Shown: positions 7,820 through 14,062 of the stretch, piece after piece
How positions within the stretch are numbered: position 1 is the first letter of the stretch
Layout of the letters: each line of letters begins with the position of its first letter
Program-made: the position numbers and the translations under genes
Source: Treponema sp.
GTDB lineage: Bacteria; Spirochaetota; Spirochaetia; Treponematales; Breznakiellaceae
DNA length: 36,615 bases
Reading direction: 5' to 3'
Assembly (NCBI GenBank): GCA_009786715.1
Contig: WQRN01000004.1
Span: forward strand, 1-36,615
Notes under the pieces: model-generated
Database searches by the model: none
Seen by the model: the letters and a program-made list of their open reading frames with translations, nothing else
What the model was told of the DNA's origin: nothing

Positions 7820-8722
7820 CTACATTTTCACCGCTCTGATAATCATTACGTCGCCGCAGTTGAAAATTTTTGCGAGGCGGTCGGCGGGTTTCTTAAGCCA
7901 TTTTGGAGAGGAGCCGGCGGCAAGACCGCCCCATGTGCGAATGCGGGTTTTTTTGAAGCCTGTCTTTTTTAACAGTTTTGTTAATGTGCTTTCGGAGAAA
8001 AGGTAGAGATGGTCGAAGATGGCTGAACGCCAGGCTGAGCCGAAAAGACGCGCCTGAAACCCCGCGATGTTCGGCGTTGTTATAAAAATTGTCCCGTCCT
8101 TTTTTAAAATACGGAAACATTCCTGTAAAAAAGTTTTAGGATCGTTTAAGTGTTCAATAAGATGAGACGCGTGAATTACATCGAAATATTCGGACGGAAA
8201 ATTATTCTCTTCCAGCGGGATTGTTTTAACGTCTAAAGAACGCTCTCTTTGCGCGTACGCGCCGGAGGGAGAAATTTCCACGCCTGTTACGTGCCATCCG
8301 CGTCCGCGCAGATGCGATAAAAGCGCGCCTGTGGCGCAGCCTATATCTAAAACCTGCGGTTTTAGAACCTTCGGTTCTAGAACCGAAGGTTCTTTAACCA
8401 TTGGTTCAACTTCGCGGAGAAAGAGATTTTTTTCAATTTTGTAAAAACCAGCGTCCGCGAGAGCCAGTAACTGCAGGTTCAAAAATGATTCTTCGTTTTC
8501 AATTTCGTAGCGGAGATAGTCGTTTCCGAAAGATGTTTTATACCGCGCGATTATTTCTTCTTTATCGGGCTGAGGATTTCTTTGCACAAGATTACATCCG
8601 GCGCAGCGGACAAACGAAAAGCCTTCACATTCAAGCGCCGGTTTAAATTTTTCAAGAGAACAGCAGGCGCACGGCACAGTTTCGCTTTTTCCGGCGCTGA
8701 CCGGCATAGACCATGTTTTCAC
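7820..8722 (-). CDS. SAM-dependent methyltransferase with N-terminal zinc-binding motif
   Basis: A 300-aa class I methyltransferase. N-terminal Cys pairs (C18/C21 and C40/C43, in a CAGC motif) form a zinc-finger-like module typical of sugar or surface-glycan methyltransferases. SAM motif I is VLDIGCATG at 124-132, followed by HVTGVEISP and FDVIHASHLIEHL (motif post-I/II region). Directly before motif I there are imperfect five-residue repeats (VKEPS, VLEPK, VLKPQ) encoded by 15-bp tandem units, unlike the rest of the protein. The start is taken as a GTG that abuts the TAA of the M23-like gene; an ATG at 8707 is possible and neither has a clear ribosome site. Substrate unknown. Confidence 0.85.
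   Translation of the reverse strand: MKTWSMPVSAGKSETVPCACCSLEKFKPALECEGFSFVRCAGCNLVQRNPQPDKEEIIARYKTSFGNDYLRYEIENEESFLNLQLLALADAGFYKIEKNLFLREVEPMVKEPSVLEPKVLKPQVLDIGCATGALLSHLRGRGWHVTGVEISPSGAYAQRERSLDVKTIPLEENNFPSEYFDVIHASHLIEHLNDPKTFLQECFRILKKDGTIFITTPNIAGFQARLFGSAWRSAIFDHLYLFSESTLTKLLKKTGFKKTRIRTWGGLAAGSSPKWLKKPADRLAKIFNCGDVMIIRAVKM
8350..8406. repeat. Cluster of palindromes and 15-bp tandem repeats inside the methyltransferase gene
   Basis: A perfect 30-bp palindrome lies at 8364-8393 (half-site AGAACCTTCGGTTCT). It is flanked by AAAACC-TGC-GGTTTT at 8350-8364 and AACCA-T-TGGTT at 8396-8406. On the coding strand the same stretch is three to four imperfect 15-bp units that encode Val-Leu-x-Pro-x. 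Confidence 0.85.
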
Positions 8723-9583
8723 TTAATTTACAATTAAACGGTTTACAACGCTGCGGTTCGCGCCGGAGATGTCCTGCACAATTATTTCCAGAGTTACCTG
8801 TCCGCGCGTAAGAAATACTTCGGCTGCTTCAAACGACGGATAGCCCGAATAAATCTGCCTTGCCGAAACGAGTCCGTTACGCGAAACCATCAAGGTGCCG
8901 TCTCTTGCGGAAACTGCCTCAAAATTCAAAGAGCTAACCTCCGCGCCGTTTATAAGGCATACAATTCTCTGCGGAGCGTACTGCTGCATGCCGGCTCCCG
9001 CCGCGTTAACAACAACTGTGTAGCGCCCCTGCGTTAAATTGCGCGACTGCATAACAACTCCCTGCTGATTGCGCAGATCAACAGATATTATCTGCGGAGG
9101 GCGCGTTTCCTGAATCGGGGTTATAATCATCGCGGGATTAATCCACCGCCTTTCTCTTCTGTCGAAAAGCATAAAATAAAAACCGTTCTGCAAAGACCAG
9201 CCAGAAATTCCGCTTAAGGCAATCGGAGTCTGTTTTTCCACCCGCGTCTGCGTAAACGGAATTTCGTGTTCGGCGTAACGGCTGTAAACGCTGATCAACC
9301 CGTCTCCGTGATCAAGCGCGGTCCATGAACCGAACGGAGAGGGAAGACGCGATGCCGGATCGTTTTTACTGCGGGAAAAAATCACCTCTCCGCTTTCCGC
9401 GGCGAGCACTTCCGTTCCGCCTGAAAAAATCATTCCAAGAACCGGCATTCCCCTGTCGTTGGAACCGAAGTTGCGCAAAAGAGAGGCGTTAACAGAAGGC
9501 CAGCTCATCGATTCAATCGAAAAAACCGCAAATACAGAAATAAGCGCGACTGCGGTTGTTATGCGCAATATTTTATTTTTCAT
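8723..9583 (-). CDS. Secreted degenerate M23/LytM-like protein
   Basis: A 286-aa protein with an N-terminal signal sequence. The region about 45-120 follows the M23 (lysostaphin-like) fold: GTEVLAAESGEVIF, then FGSWTALDHGDGLISVYSRYAEHE. An active M23 enzyme needs an early HxGxD metal site; here that position reads LGMIFSGG, with no His or Asp, so zinc peptidase activity is doubtful. Only the later HGDG is kept. Residues about 165-286 look beta-sandwich-like. Inactive LytM proteins often act as activators or scaffolds for cell-wall enzymes. The start ATG is one base after the upstream gene's stop, with GGAGG inside that gene's end, and its stop abuts the methyltransferase GTG. Confidence 0.78.
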   Translation of the reverse strand: MKNKILRITTAVALISVFAVFSIESMSWPSVNASLLRNFGSNDRGMPVLGMIFSGGTEVLAAESGEVIFSRSKNDPASRLPSPFGSWTALDHGDGLISVYSRYAEHEIPFTQTRVEKQTPIALSGISGWSLQNGFYFMLFDRRERRWINPAMIITPIQETRPPQIISVDLRNQQGVVMQSRNLTQGRYTVVVNAAGAGMQQYAPQRIVCLINGAEVSSLNFEAVSARDGTLMVSRNGLVSARQIYSGYPSFEAAEVFLTRGQVTLEIIVQDISGANRSVVNRLIVN

Positions 9584-9584
9584 T

Positions 9585-10751
9585 TTACTTTTCCTCCAGA
9601 TTAAAGGAGATTAAAGATGTTCCGCCCCCCGCGACAACCGACGAGCCGTCTGACGTTCTGCCGAGAAAAACATTTTCGCTTTTAAACGGCGCTTTTAAAA
9701 ATATTAAATCTTCGGGCGCGTTTCCGGAAAATGTAAACCATTTTTCCTGCGGAAATTTAATTCCAATCAGCTTGTTGTTCTGGTACGGATGCGAAGTAAC
9801 TAGGAAAAACAACCCCCTGTCGCCCGATTCATCGAAAGCGGCAATATCGCCGTCCAGCGGAATGGTTATTCCGCGTCTCGATTTAATCGTATAACAGCCG
9901 ATTCCTCCCGAGCGTTCAAAAACAACTCTGGCGTCTTCGTCGATAAACTGAATGCGAACCGGCCGCCTGAATCCCGCGCCGATAAATTCATGATAAATTA
10001 TTTTATATTCGCCGCCGGCGCTGCCGAAGCGTTCAAACAGCAAAAAGCGCTGTTCATCAATGCCGCAGATAATCCCGATATGAGAGCCGTTTTTGGAAAG
10101 AGCGCCGCCGAGTATCACAGAATAGCGTGAGCCTCCCGGCTCAAAATAAAAAATACGCCCGCCTTCTGAATTAAAAACTTCCACAACGCCGTCAAGAGAT
10201 CCCGTTAACACAAGGCCGGAAACCGCGTCCATGCAGGTAAGCGGCGCGCCGAACTCGTATATCCATTTTATTTTTCCGTATTCATCAATTTCAGACAACG
10301 AATTCTGCTCGCTTCCGAAAATAAAAACCCTGTTATCCAGCAGAACGGGATAACCTCCGGCTTTTTCAATCTTAATCTCTGTATTATATAGAATATTATT
10401 AACTAAAATATCCGCAGGTTCAGCCCCGTACTCGGACCACATATTCGGGCTTAAATAAATATCGTTTGTTTTTACCTTGTTTAAAGCAAACTGACCCAAA
10501 GCGTCAACATAACCAAAACGGGCGCCTAAAGTAAACGGAAGAAGATCGCCCGAAAGAACAACAGGCGCGGCTTCCGGCTTTTCTCCGGCTTCCGCCCTGT
10601 AAATATCACCTAACGCAGTTTGCGCAAGGGAATTGATCCATCTTTGGGCAAGCACTGTTTCGCGCGGAATGGGTCTTGCCGCTATAAAAAAATACAATAT
10701 AAAAATCAGGATAATTATAATTACCCTTACGCTTTTTTTTCTCTGAGCCAC
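9585..10751 (-). CDS. Membrane-anchored beta-propeller (WD40/PQQ-like) protein
   Basis: A 388-aa protein. I start it at GTG 10751 because GGGAGGGGG sits about 5 nt upstream; the longer reading to 10847 would run into the divergent cdd gene and puts extra residues before a normal signal anchor. Basic N-terminus (AQRKKSVR) then one membrane helix (about 10-27) gives an N-in anchor. The rest is repeated beta-blade units, for example YPVLLDNRVFIFGS, GLVLTGSLDGVVEVFN and HIGIICGIDEQRFLLFE, consistent with a propeller outside the membrane. No catalytic motif is evident. It leads a three-gene unit with the M23-like protein and the methyltransferase, suggesting an envelope scaffold role (inference). 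Confidence 0.75.
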   Translation of the reverse strand: MAQRKKSVRVIIIILIFILYFFIAARPIPRETVLAQRWINSLAQTALGDIYRAEAGEKPEAAPVVLSGDLLPFTLGARFGYVDALGQFALNKVKTNDIYLSPNMWSEYGAEPADILVNNILYNTEIKIEKAGGYPVLLDNRVFIFGSEQNSLSEIDEYGKIKWIYEFGAPLTCMDAVSGLVLTGSLDGVVEVFNSEGGRIFYFEPGGSRYSVILGGALSKNGSHIGIICGIDEQRFLLFERFGSAGGEYKIIYHEFIGAGFRRPVRIQFIDEDARVVFERSGGIGCYTIKSRRGITIPLDGDIAAFDESGDRGLFFLVTSHPYQNNKLIGIKFPQEKWFTFSGNAPEDLIFLKAPFKSENVFLGRTSDGSSVVAGGGTSLISFNLEEK

Positions 10752-10790
10752 GACCCCCTCCCAGGAGAATTCTTCACCGACATTATATGA

Positions 10791-10806
10791 TATAATAAAA
10801 TCGGAG
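10791..10806 (+). promoter_or_regulatory. -10 element and ribosome site of cdd
   Basis: TATAAT at 10791-10796 is a perfect -10 hexamer. CGGAGG at 10801-10806 is a strong ribosome site 6 nt before the ATG at 10813. No clear -35 is seen. Confidence 0.55.
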
Positions 10807-10812
10807 GCAAGC

Positions 10813-11223
10813 ATGATTGATAACGAACAGATGAATTTATTATTCAAAGAGGCGCAAAAAACAGCGCTGAAAGCCTATGCGCCCTACTCAAAATTCCGGG
10901 TAGGAGCCGCGCTCCTCTGCGAAGACGGAACCGTAATAACAGGCGTAAACGTAGAAAACCGCTCATTCGGCCTTACCACCTGCGCGGAGAGGAACACCGT
11001 CTGCACCGCTGTCGCTCTGGGTCATCTTCGTTTCAAAGCGCTTGCGGTTTCCACGCCGGATTCCGCCGATCCGACAGGTCCTTGCGGCGCGTGCCGCCAG
11101 GTTATCAGCGAGTTCATGCCGCCCGATGCGCCCGTTAGATTCGCGGGAAGCAATGAAAAACAGGTAAATACCACAGTGGGAGAACTTTATCCGCTGGATT
11201 CGCTGCATGAGCTGCGGGGCTGA
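10813..11223 (+). CDS. cdd: Cytidine deaminase
   Basis: A 136-aa homotetrameric-type cytidine deaminase, converting cytidine and deoxycytidine to uridine forms in pyrimidine salvage. The zinc site is complete: TCAER with Cys57 and catalytic Glu59, and PCGACRQ with Cys91 and Cys94. The substrate-binding FRVGAALL and NVENRS segments are also present. The length is normal for the short bacterial form. It diverges from the propeller gene and has its own -10 and ribosome site. No terminator with a T-run follows; the next 373 bases hold the hairpin pair. Confidence 0.96.
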   Translation: MIDNEQMNLLFKEAQKTALKAYAPYSKFRVGAALLCEDGTVITGVNVENRSFGLTTCAERNTVCTAVALGHLRFKALAVSTPDSADPTGPCGACRQVISEFMPPDAPVRFAGSNEKQVNTTVGELYPLDSLHELRG

Positions 11224-11260
11224 TTTTGGCAAGGGATTAGTTGAGCAAAATTTGGTAACA

Positions 11261-11349
11261 AGCATTAGCTGCGGCAGGAGAAATGCCCTCTAGGATTCGG
11301 GAATAAACTCGTTCCATAAGGCATTTCCCCTGCCGCAGCTTTGTATGTT
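11261..11349 (+). repeat. Structured hairpin element, copy 1
   Basis: A 21-bp stem with one mismatch (arms 11267-11287 and 11320-11340) encloses a 32-nt loop. TCGGGAATAAACTC lies at 11297-11310. A further outer helix, AGCAT (11261-11265) with ATGTT (11345-11349), is set off by an asymmetric bulge. It does not end in a T-run, so it is not a standard terminator. An inverted relative lies about 90 bp downstream. Function unknown; a structured RNA or mobile-element end is possible. Confidence 0.8.
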
Positions 11350-11437
11350 AGTATCAGTTTTTACTAAATCACTGTTTGTGAGGGGGTAATTGTTACAACA
11401 TAGAAGGATTTTTAAGTAGGTTTGTACATTGGTTCCA

Positions 11438-11524
11438 AACATAAAGGGTTGTGGGTGGGAAATGACCTTTGAGGTGAGTTTATTCCCGAGCCTCGGAGGG
11501 CATTTTCCACCCACAACCCATGTT
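11438..11524 (-). repeat. Structured hairpin element, copy 2 (inverted)
   Basis: Read on the minus strand this has the same plan and the same 74-nt core length (11446-11519) as copy 1. The 14-nt loop core is identical and at the same offset (11476-11489). About three quarters of the inner 50 positions match. The outer 13-bp arms (GGGTTGTGGGTGG and its complement) match copy 1 at only about 4 of 13 positions, yet pair perfectly. The outer AACAT/ATGTT helix (11438-11442 with 11520-11524) and its bulge are also kept. Confidence 0.8.
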
Positions 11525-11560
11525 GTTATTTATAATTTAAGTAGAATATACTGGAAAACA

Positions 11561-11590
11561 TTGACATATATTGATATACTGTGCTTTAAT
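11561..11590 (+). promoter_or_regulatory. Sigma70-type promoter of the HTH-EIIA gene
   Basis: Perfect -35 TTGACA (11561-11566), 18-bp spacer, -10 TTTAAT (11585-11590). The ATG at 11597 is only six bases past the -10, so transcription would start at or next to the start codon. There is no Shine-Dalgarno sequence. An alternative extended -10 (TGATATACT, ending 11580) would still give a leader of about 10 nt. Confidence 0.6.
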
Positions 11591-11596
11591 TAACAT

Positions 11597-12250
11597 ATGA
11601 CAGATGACGATATTCTTACCTTGGAAGAAGTCGCGAAATACCTTCGGGTTTCCGAGCGGACAGTTTATGACTGCGCTCAAAAAGGTGAAATCCCGGCGGG
11701 AAAAATAAGAACAGCATGGCGTTTTAAAAAATCAGAAATAGACAAATGGGTAGATGAGAAGCTGTCTTCCGGCACATTGAATCCGCAGATAAACCCGATA
11801 AACGCCGAATCTATTTTATCGCTGCACCGCATACTTTTCATGAACCATTCAAGCAAGAGGGACGCGCTCTTAGCTCTTGCCGGCAATCTCGCGGCCGCTC
11901 CGCAGATAAAAAACAGGCAGGAACTTTCATCTGAAATCATAAAACGCGAAGAATTGATGAGTACGGCAATCGGCTGCGGAATAGCGATCCCGCATGTGCG
12001 GCTGTCTTCGGTTACAGACCTTGTCGTTTCAGTCGGCATCAGCCGCGCGGATATAACGGATTTTCACGCCATGGACGACGTTCCTGTGCGCCTCATTTTC
12101 ATGATTGCCGCGGCGAACAGCCAACATGCCTACTATCTGCAGACCCTTTCATGGTTCAGCGCGAAATTGAGAAACCCCGAATTGCGCGGCTCTCTCTTGA
12201 AAGCGGAAACCGAACAGCAAGTCTACGATCTCCTGACGGGTAAAAATTAG
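11597..12250 (+). CDS. HTH-EIIA regulator (PtsN-like with excisionase-type DNA-binding domain)
   Basis: A 217-aa two-domain protein. Residues about 6-55 are a MerR/excisionase-type helix-turn-helix (LTLEEVAKYLRVSERTVY, then the wing IRTAWRFKKSEIDKWV). Residues about 70-215 are a PTS EIIA type-2 domain with the phosphoryl-accepting His133 in GIAIPHVR. This HTH+EIIA architecture occurs in treponemes, which carry EI, HPr and PtsN-like proteins without a full sugar permease. The likely role is phosphorylation-controlled gene regulation rather than transport. It appears to be leaderless (see promoter). Its TAG is one base from the stop of the convergent gene, with no terminator between. Confidence 0.9.
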   Translation: MTDDDILTLEEVAKYLRVSERTVYDCAQKGEIPAGKIRTAWRFKKSEIDKWVDEKLSSGTLNPQINPINAESILSLHRILFMNHSSKRDALLALAGNLAAAPQIKNRQELSSEIIKREELMSTAIGCGIAIPHVRLSSVTDLVVSVGISRADITDFHAMDDVPVRLIFMIAAANSQHAYYLQTLSWFSAKLRNPELRGSLLKAETEQQVYDLLTGKN

Positions 12251-12251
12251 A

Positions 12252-13370
12252 TCATTCAAAAATCACCCCAAGCCAGTTATTCGGATCAGAAAAATCCTGC
12301 GCGATTAAACCAATGTTCACTTTAGCGGTGGTTTCGGCTACAAGCCACTTTACCCCGAATGATTCAAAACGCGCTCCGTTTCCGGAGAGATCGGCAAGAC
12401 CCATGGCATGGCTGTGCTGGCGCGAAATCATCATTGAAGCTGGAATTTGCGATCTGTCCAGAATTATTGCCCAAAGCATGGCGCGGCTGTCGCAGTCGCC
12501 GCGGCCCTCAACCACCGCGCTTACAAGATTCAGGAAATCGCTTCCGGTTAAATCTCTCTCATAGTTAAACCCCTGAACAAGATCGAGAGCTTTCTGCGCG
12601 AACGCTCTTCTCTCCTGTTCGCCCGAAGAAGGAGGACCTCCCCAGCTGCGTACGATAAGAGAAACAGACTCGGAAATTCTGTCGTATGAATCGCGGTAAA
12701 TAGACCTGTAATAGCGGGTCCAGGCTTCCTGCCAATTCGGCGAGTTCGCGAAATATTGAAGAATAATAAACTCGCGTTCCACTAAAGCCTGCGCGGCCTC
12801 GGCGTCATTTTCATTAATCATTCCGTTCACTCCGCTTGCGGCAAGCGAAACGCGTTTTTTATTGCCTCTCGGATAGGTGTATTCCGTAACAGGGCCGGGA
12901 TAACGGCGCTCCGCCTGAGTTGGGCAGATTGAATCCAGAGCAGATAAGTGAAAAAGATCGAGCTCCTTGTTGGCGGCAGGTCCGTAGGCAAGCGCCAGCA
13001 GCCAGAGCGGTGAATTTGAAGGACTATCCAGAGCAACAACAAGCCCCCATCCGCTTAATCCGTTGAATCCCAGGGTAAAAAGAGCGGCAGGCTTGCTCCT
13101 GTATTGGAAATAATCAACATCGCCTTTGTTTGAAATGCGTTTGCTCACATCATTAACCAATTCCGCCGCGGTATTGTATTTGCTGTTGTAAACGGCGATA
13201 TCGAACATTGCTTCGCCGGGACCGCTGAATGAAAACCGGTCTCTGGCGTCACCGTCAACATATTCATAGCCTTCGGGAAGATCGATAAAAAAACCCCATG
13301 AAGGCGAATACATTGGTTCGGCAAAAGCCAAAACAGGGATAAAAATCAGTAATATAAAAATTTGTTTCAT
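12252..13370 (-). CDS. Secreted transglutaminase-like (papain-fold) protein
   Basis: A 372-aa protein with a type I signal peptide (cleavage probably after AFA, about residue 17). The C-terminal third carries a transglutaminase-like core: EGRGDCDSRAMLW with Cys293, then RQHSHAMG with His319/His321, and an acidic third position near VAET (Glu346). This Cys-His-acid order fits bacterial transglutaminase-like cysteine peptidases acting in the periplasm. The N-terminal 150 residues are beta-rich without a family I recognise. The ATG is only 14 bases from the divergent pseudouridine synthase start. Substrate unknown. Confidence 0.78.
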   Translation of the reverse strand: MKQIFILLIFIPVLAFAEPMYSPSWGFFIDLPEGYEYVDGDARDRFSFSGPGEAMFDIAVYNSKYNTAAELVNDVSKRISNKGDVDYFQYRSKPAALFTLGFNGLSGWGLVVALDSPSNSPLWLLALAYGPAANKELDLFHLSALDSICPTQAERRYPGPVTEYTYPRGNKKRVSLAASGVNGMINENDAEAAQALVEREFIILQYFANSPNWQEAWTRYYRSIYRDSYDRISESVSLIVRSWGGPPSSGEQERRAFAQKALDLVQGFNYERDLTGSDFLNLVSAVVEGRGDCDSRAMLWAIILDRSQIPASMMISRQHSHAMGLADLSGNGARFESFGVKWLVAETTAKVNIGLIAQDFSDPNNWLGVIFE

Positions 13371-13384
13371 GTTATATTATCGGA
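13371..13384. promoter_or_regulatory. 14-bp divergent start region with -10-like boxes on both strands
   Basis: Only 14 bases separate two divergent start codons. On the plus strand TATATT (13373-13378) ends six bases before GTG 13385. On the minus strand GATAAT (13381-13376) ends five bases before ATG 13370. Either both transcripts are leaderless or the promoters lie within the opposite gene. No proper ribosome site fits either start. Confidence 0.45.
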
Positions 13385-14047
13385 GTGAAAAACGTAGAAA
13401 TTTTGTATGAAGATGATAAAATTATAGTAATTAATAAGCCTGCAGGGCTCGCTGTCCAGGGCGGAAAAGGGGTTAAAACATCCCTGGATATACTTCTTGC
13501 CCAAAAGTTCCGCGGCGAAGGCAAGGAAGCGCCGCTTCTGGTTCACAGACTGGACAAGGATACATCGGGGGTTTTGCTTGCCGCAAAGGGGAGCGAAAAC
13601 GCCGCGCGTTTTTCACGGTTTATAAATGAAAAAAAAGCGGTAAAACAGTACATTGCCGTCTGCGCCGGGAGTCCTGAAAAAAGCGAAGGGGTTATAACCG
13701 AAGATCTTTTGATCCGCGGAATTTCGAAAAAATCAGAAACCAAATACAAAGTAATAAAGAACGGCGAATTAACCGCCTGTAACCTTGATTTCTCCGTCCT
13801 TGAAATTGAACTCGGCACAGGGAGGATGCACCAGATCCGCCGCCACCTCGCGATGATAGGAAATCCAATCCTGGGCGATGAAAAATACGGCGATTTTGCC
13901 CTGAATAAAAAGCTGCGCAAGGAAGCCGGCCTTAAACGGCTGCTTCTTCACGCGTCCCGGATAATTCTAAAAAACGGCTATAATTTAAATATAAACACAA
14001 ATTTACCGGATTATTTTGATTTATATATACAAAAAAACAGCAAATAG
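13385..14047 (+). CDS. RluA/RluC-family RNA pseudouridine synthase
   Basis: A 220-aa synthase that isomerises uridine to pseudouridine in rRNA or tRNA. The catalytic motif is HRLDKDTSGVLL, with the aspartate that attacks the base; LGTGRMHQIRRHLAMIGNPILGDEKYG is the other conserved block. There is no S4 domain, so it is closer to short RluA-type enzymes than to RluC or RluD with S4; the exact target is not predictable. The GTG start has no usable Shine-Dalgarno sequence. It is followed 15 bases later by the histidine kinase gene, which has its own -10-like box. Confidence 0.93.
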   Translation: MKNVEILYEDDKIIVINKPAGLAVQGGKGVKTSLDILLAQKFRGEGKEAPLLVHRLDKDTSGVLLAAKGSENAARFSRFINEKKAVKQYIAVCAGSPEKSEGVITEDLLIRGISKKSETKYKVIKNGELTACNLDFSVLEIELGTGRMHQIRRHLAMIGNPILGDEKYGDFALNKKLRKEAGLKRLLLHASRIILKNGYNLNINTNLPDYFDLYIQKNSK

Positions 14048-14062
14048 ATATAATAAACCACA

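Larger units (their letters stand above)
11224..11596. other. 373-base intergenic region between cdd and the HTH-EIIA gene
   Basis: It holds the two inverted hairpins, a small stem TTAGTA/TACTAA (11348-11353 with 11362-11367) in the spacer, and the promoter of the downstream gene at its right end. No believable coding sequence: the only ORF of size (minus strand, 11290-11514) runs through both hairpins and has no recognisable protein character. Confidence 0.75.

Noticed and set aside
10752..10847. Extended N-terminus for the beta-propeller protein
   Set aside because: It would overlap the cdd start and its -10. GTG 10751 has a strong ribosome site and leaves a normal membrane anchor.
11290..11514. 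74-aa ORF on the minus strand in the cdd/HTH-EIIA gap
   Set aside because: It runs through both structured hairpins, has no family features and no supporting ribosome site. The nucleic-acid structure explains the stretch better.
11267..11519. Hairpins as integron attC sites
   Set aside because: attC arms begin RYYYAAC and end GTTRRRY. Here the arms do not carry these boxes (copy 2 has GTT on the left and AAC on the right), and no integrase or cassette gene is present.
11267..11519. Hairpins as a pair of intrinsic terminators
   Set aside because: Neither is followed by a T-run on the strand that would be transcribed, and the loops are long with a conserved sequence, unlike terminators.
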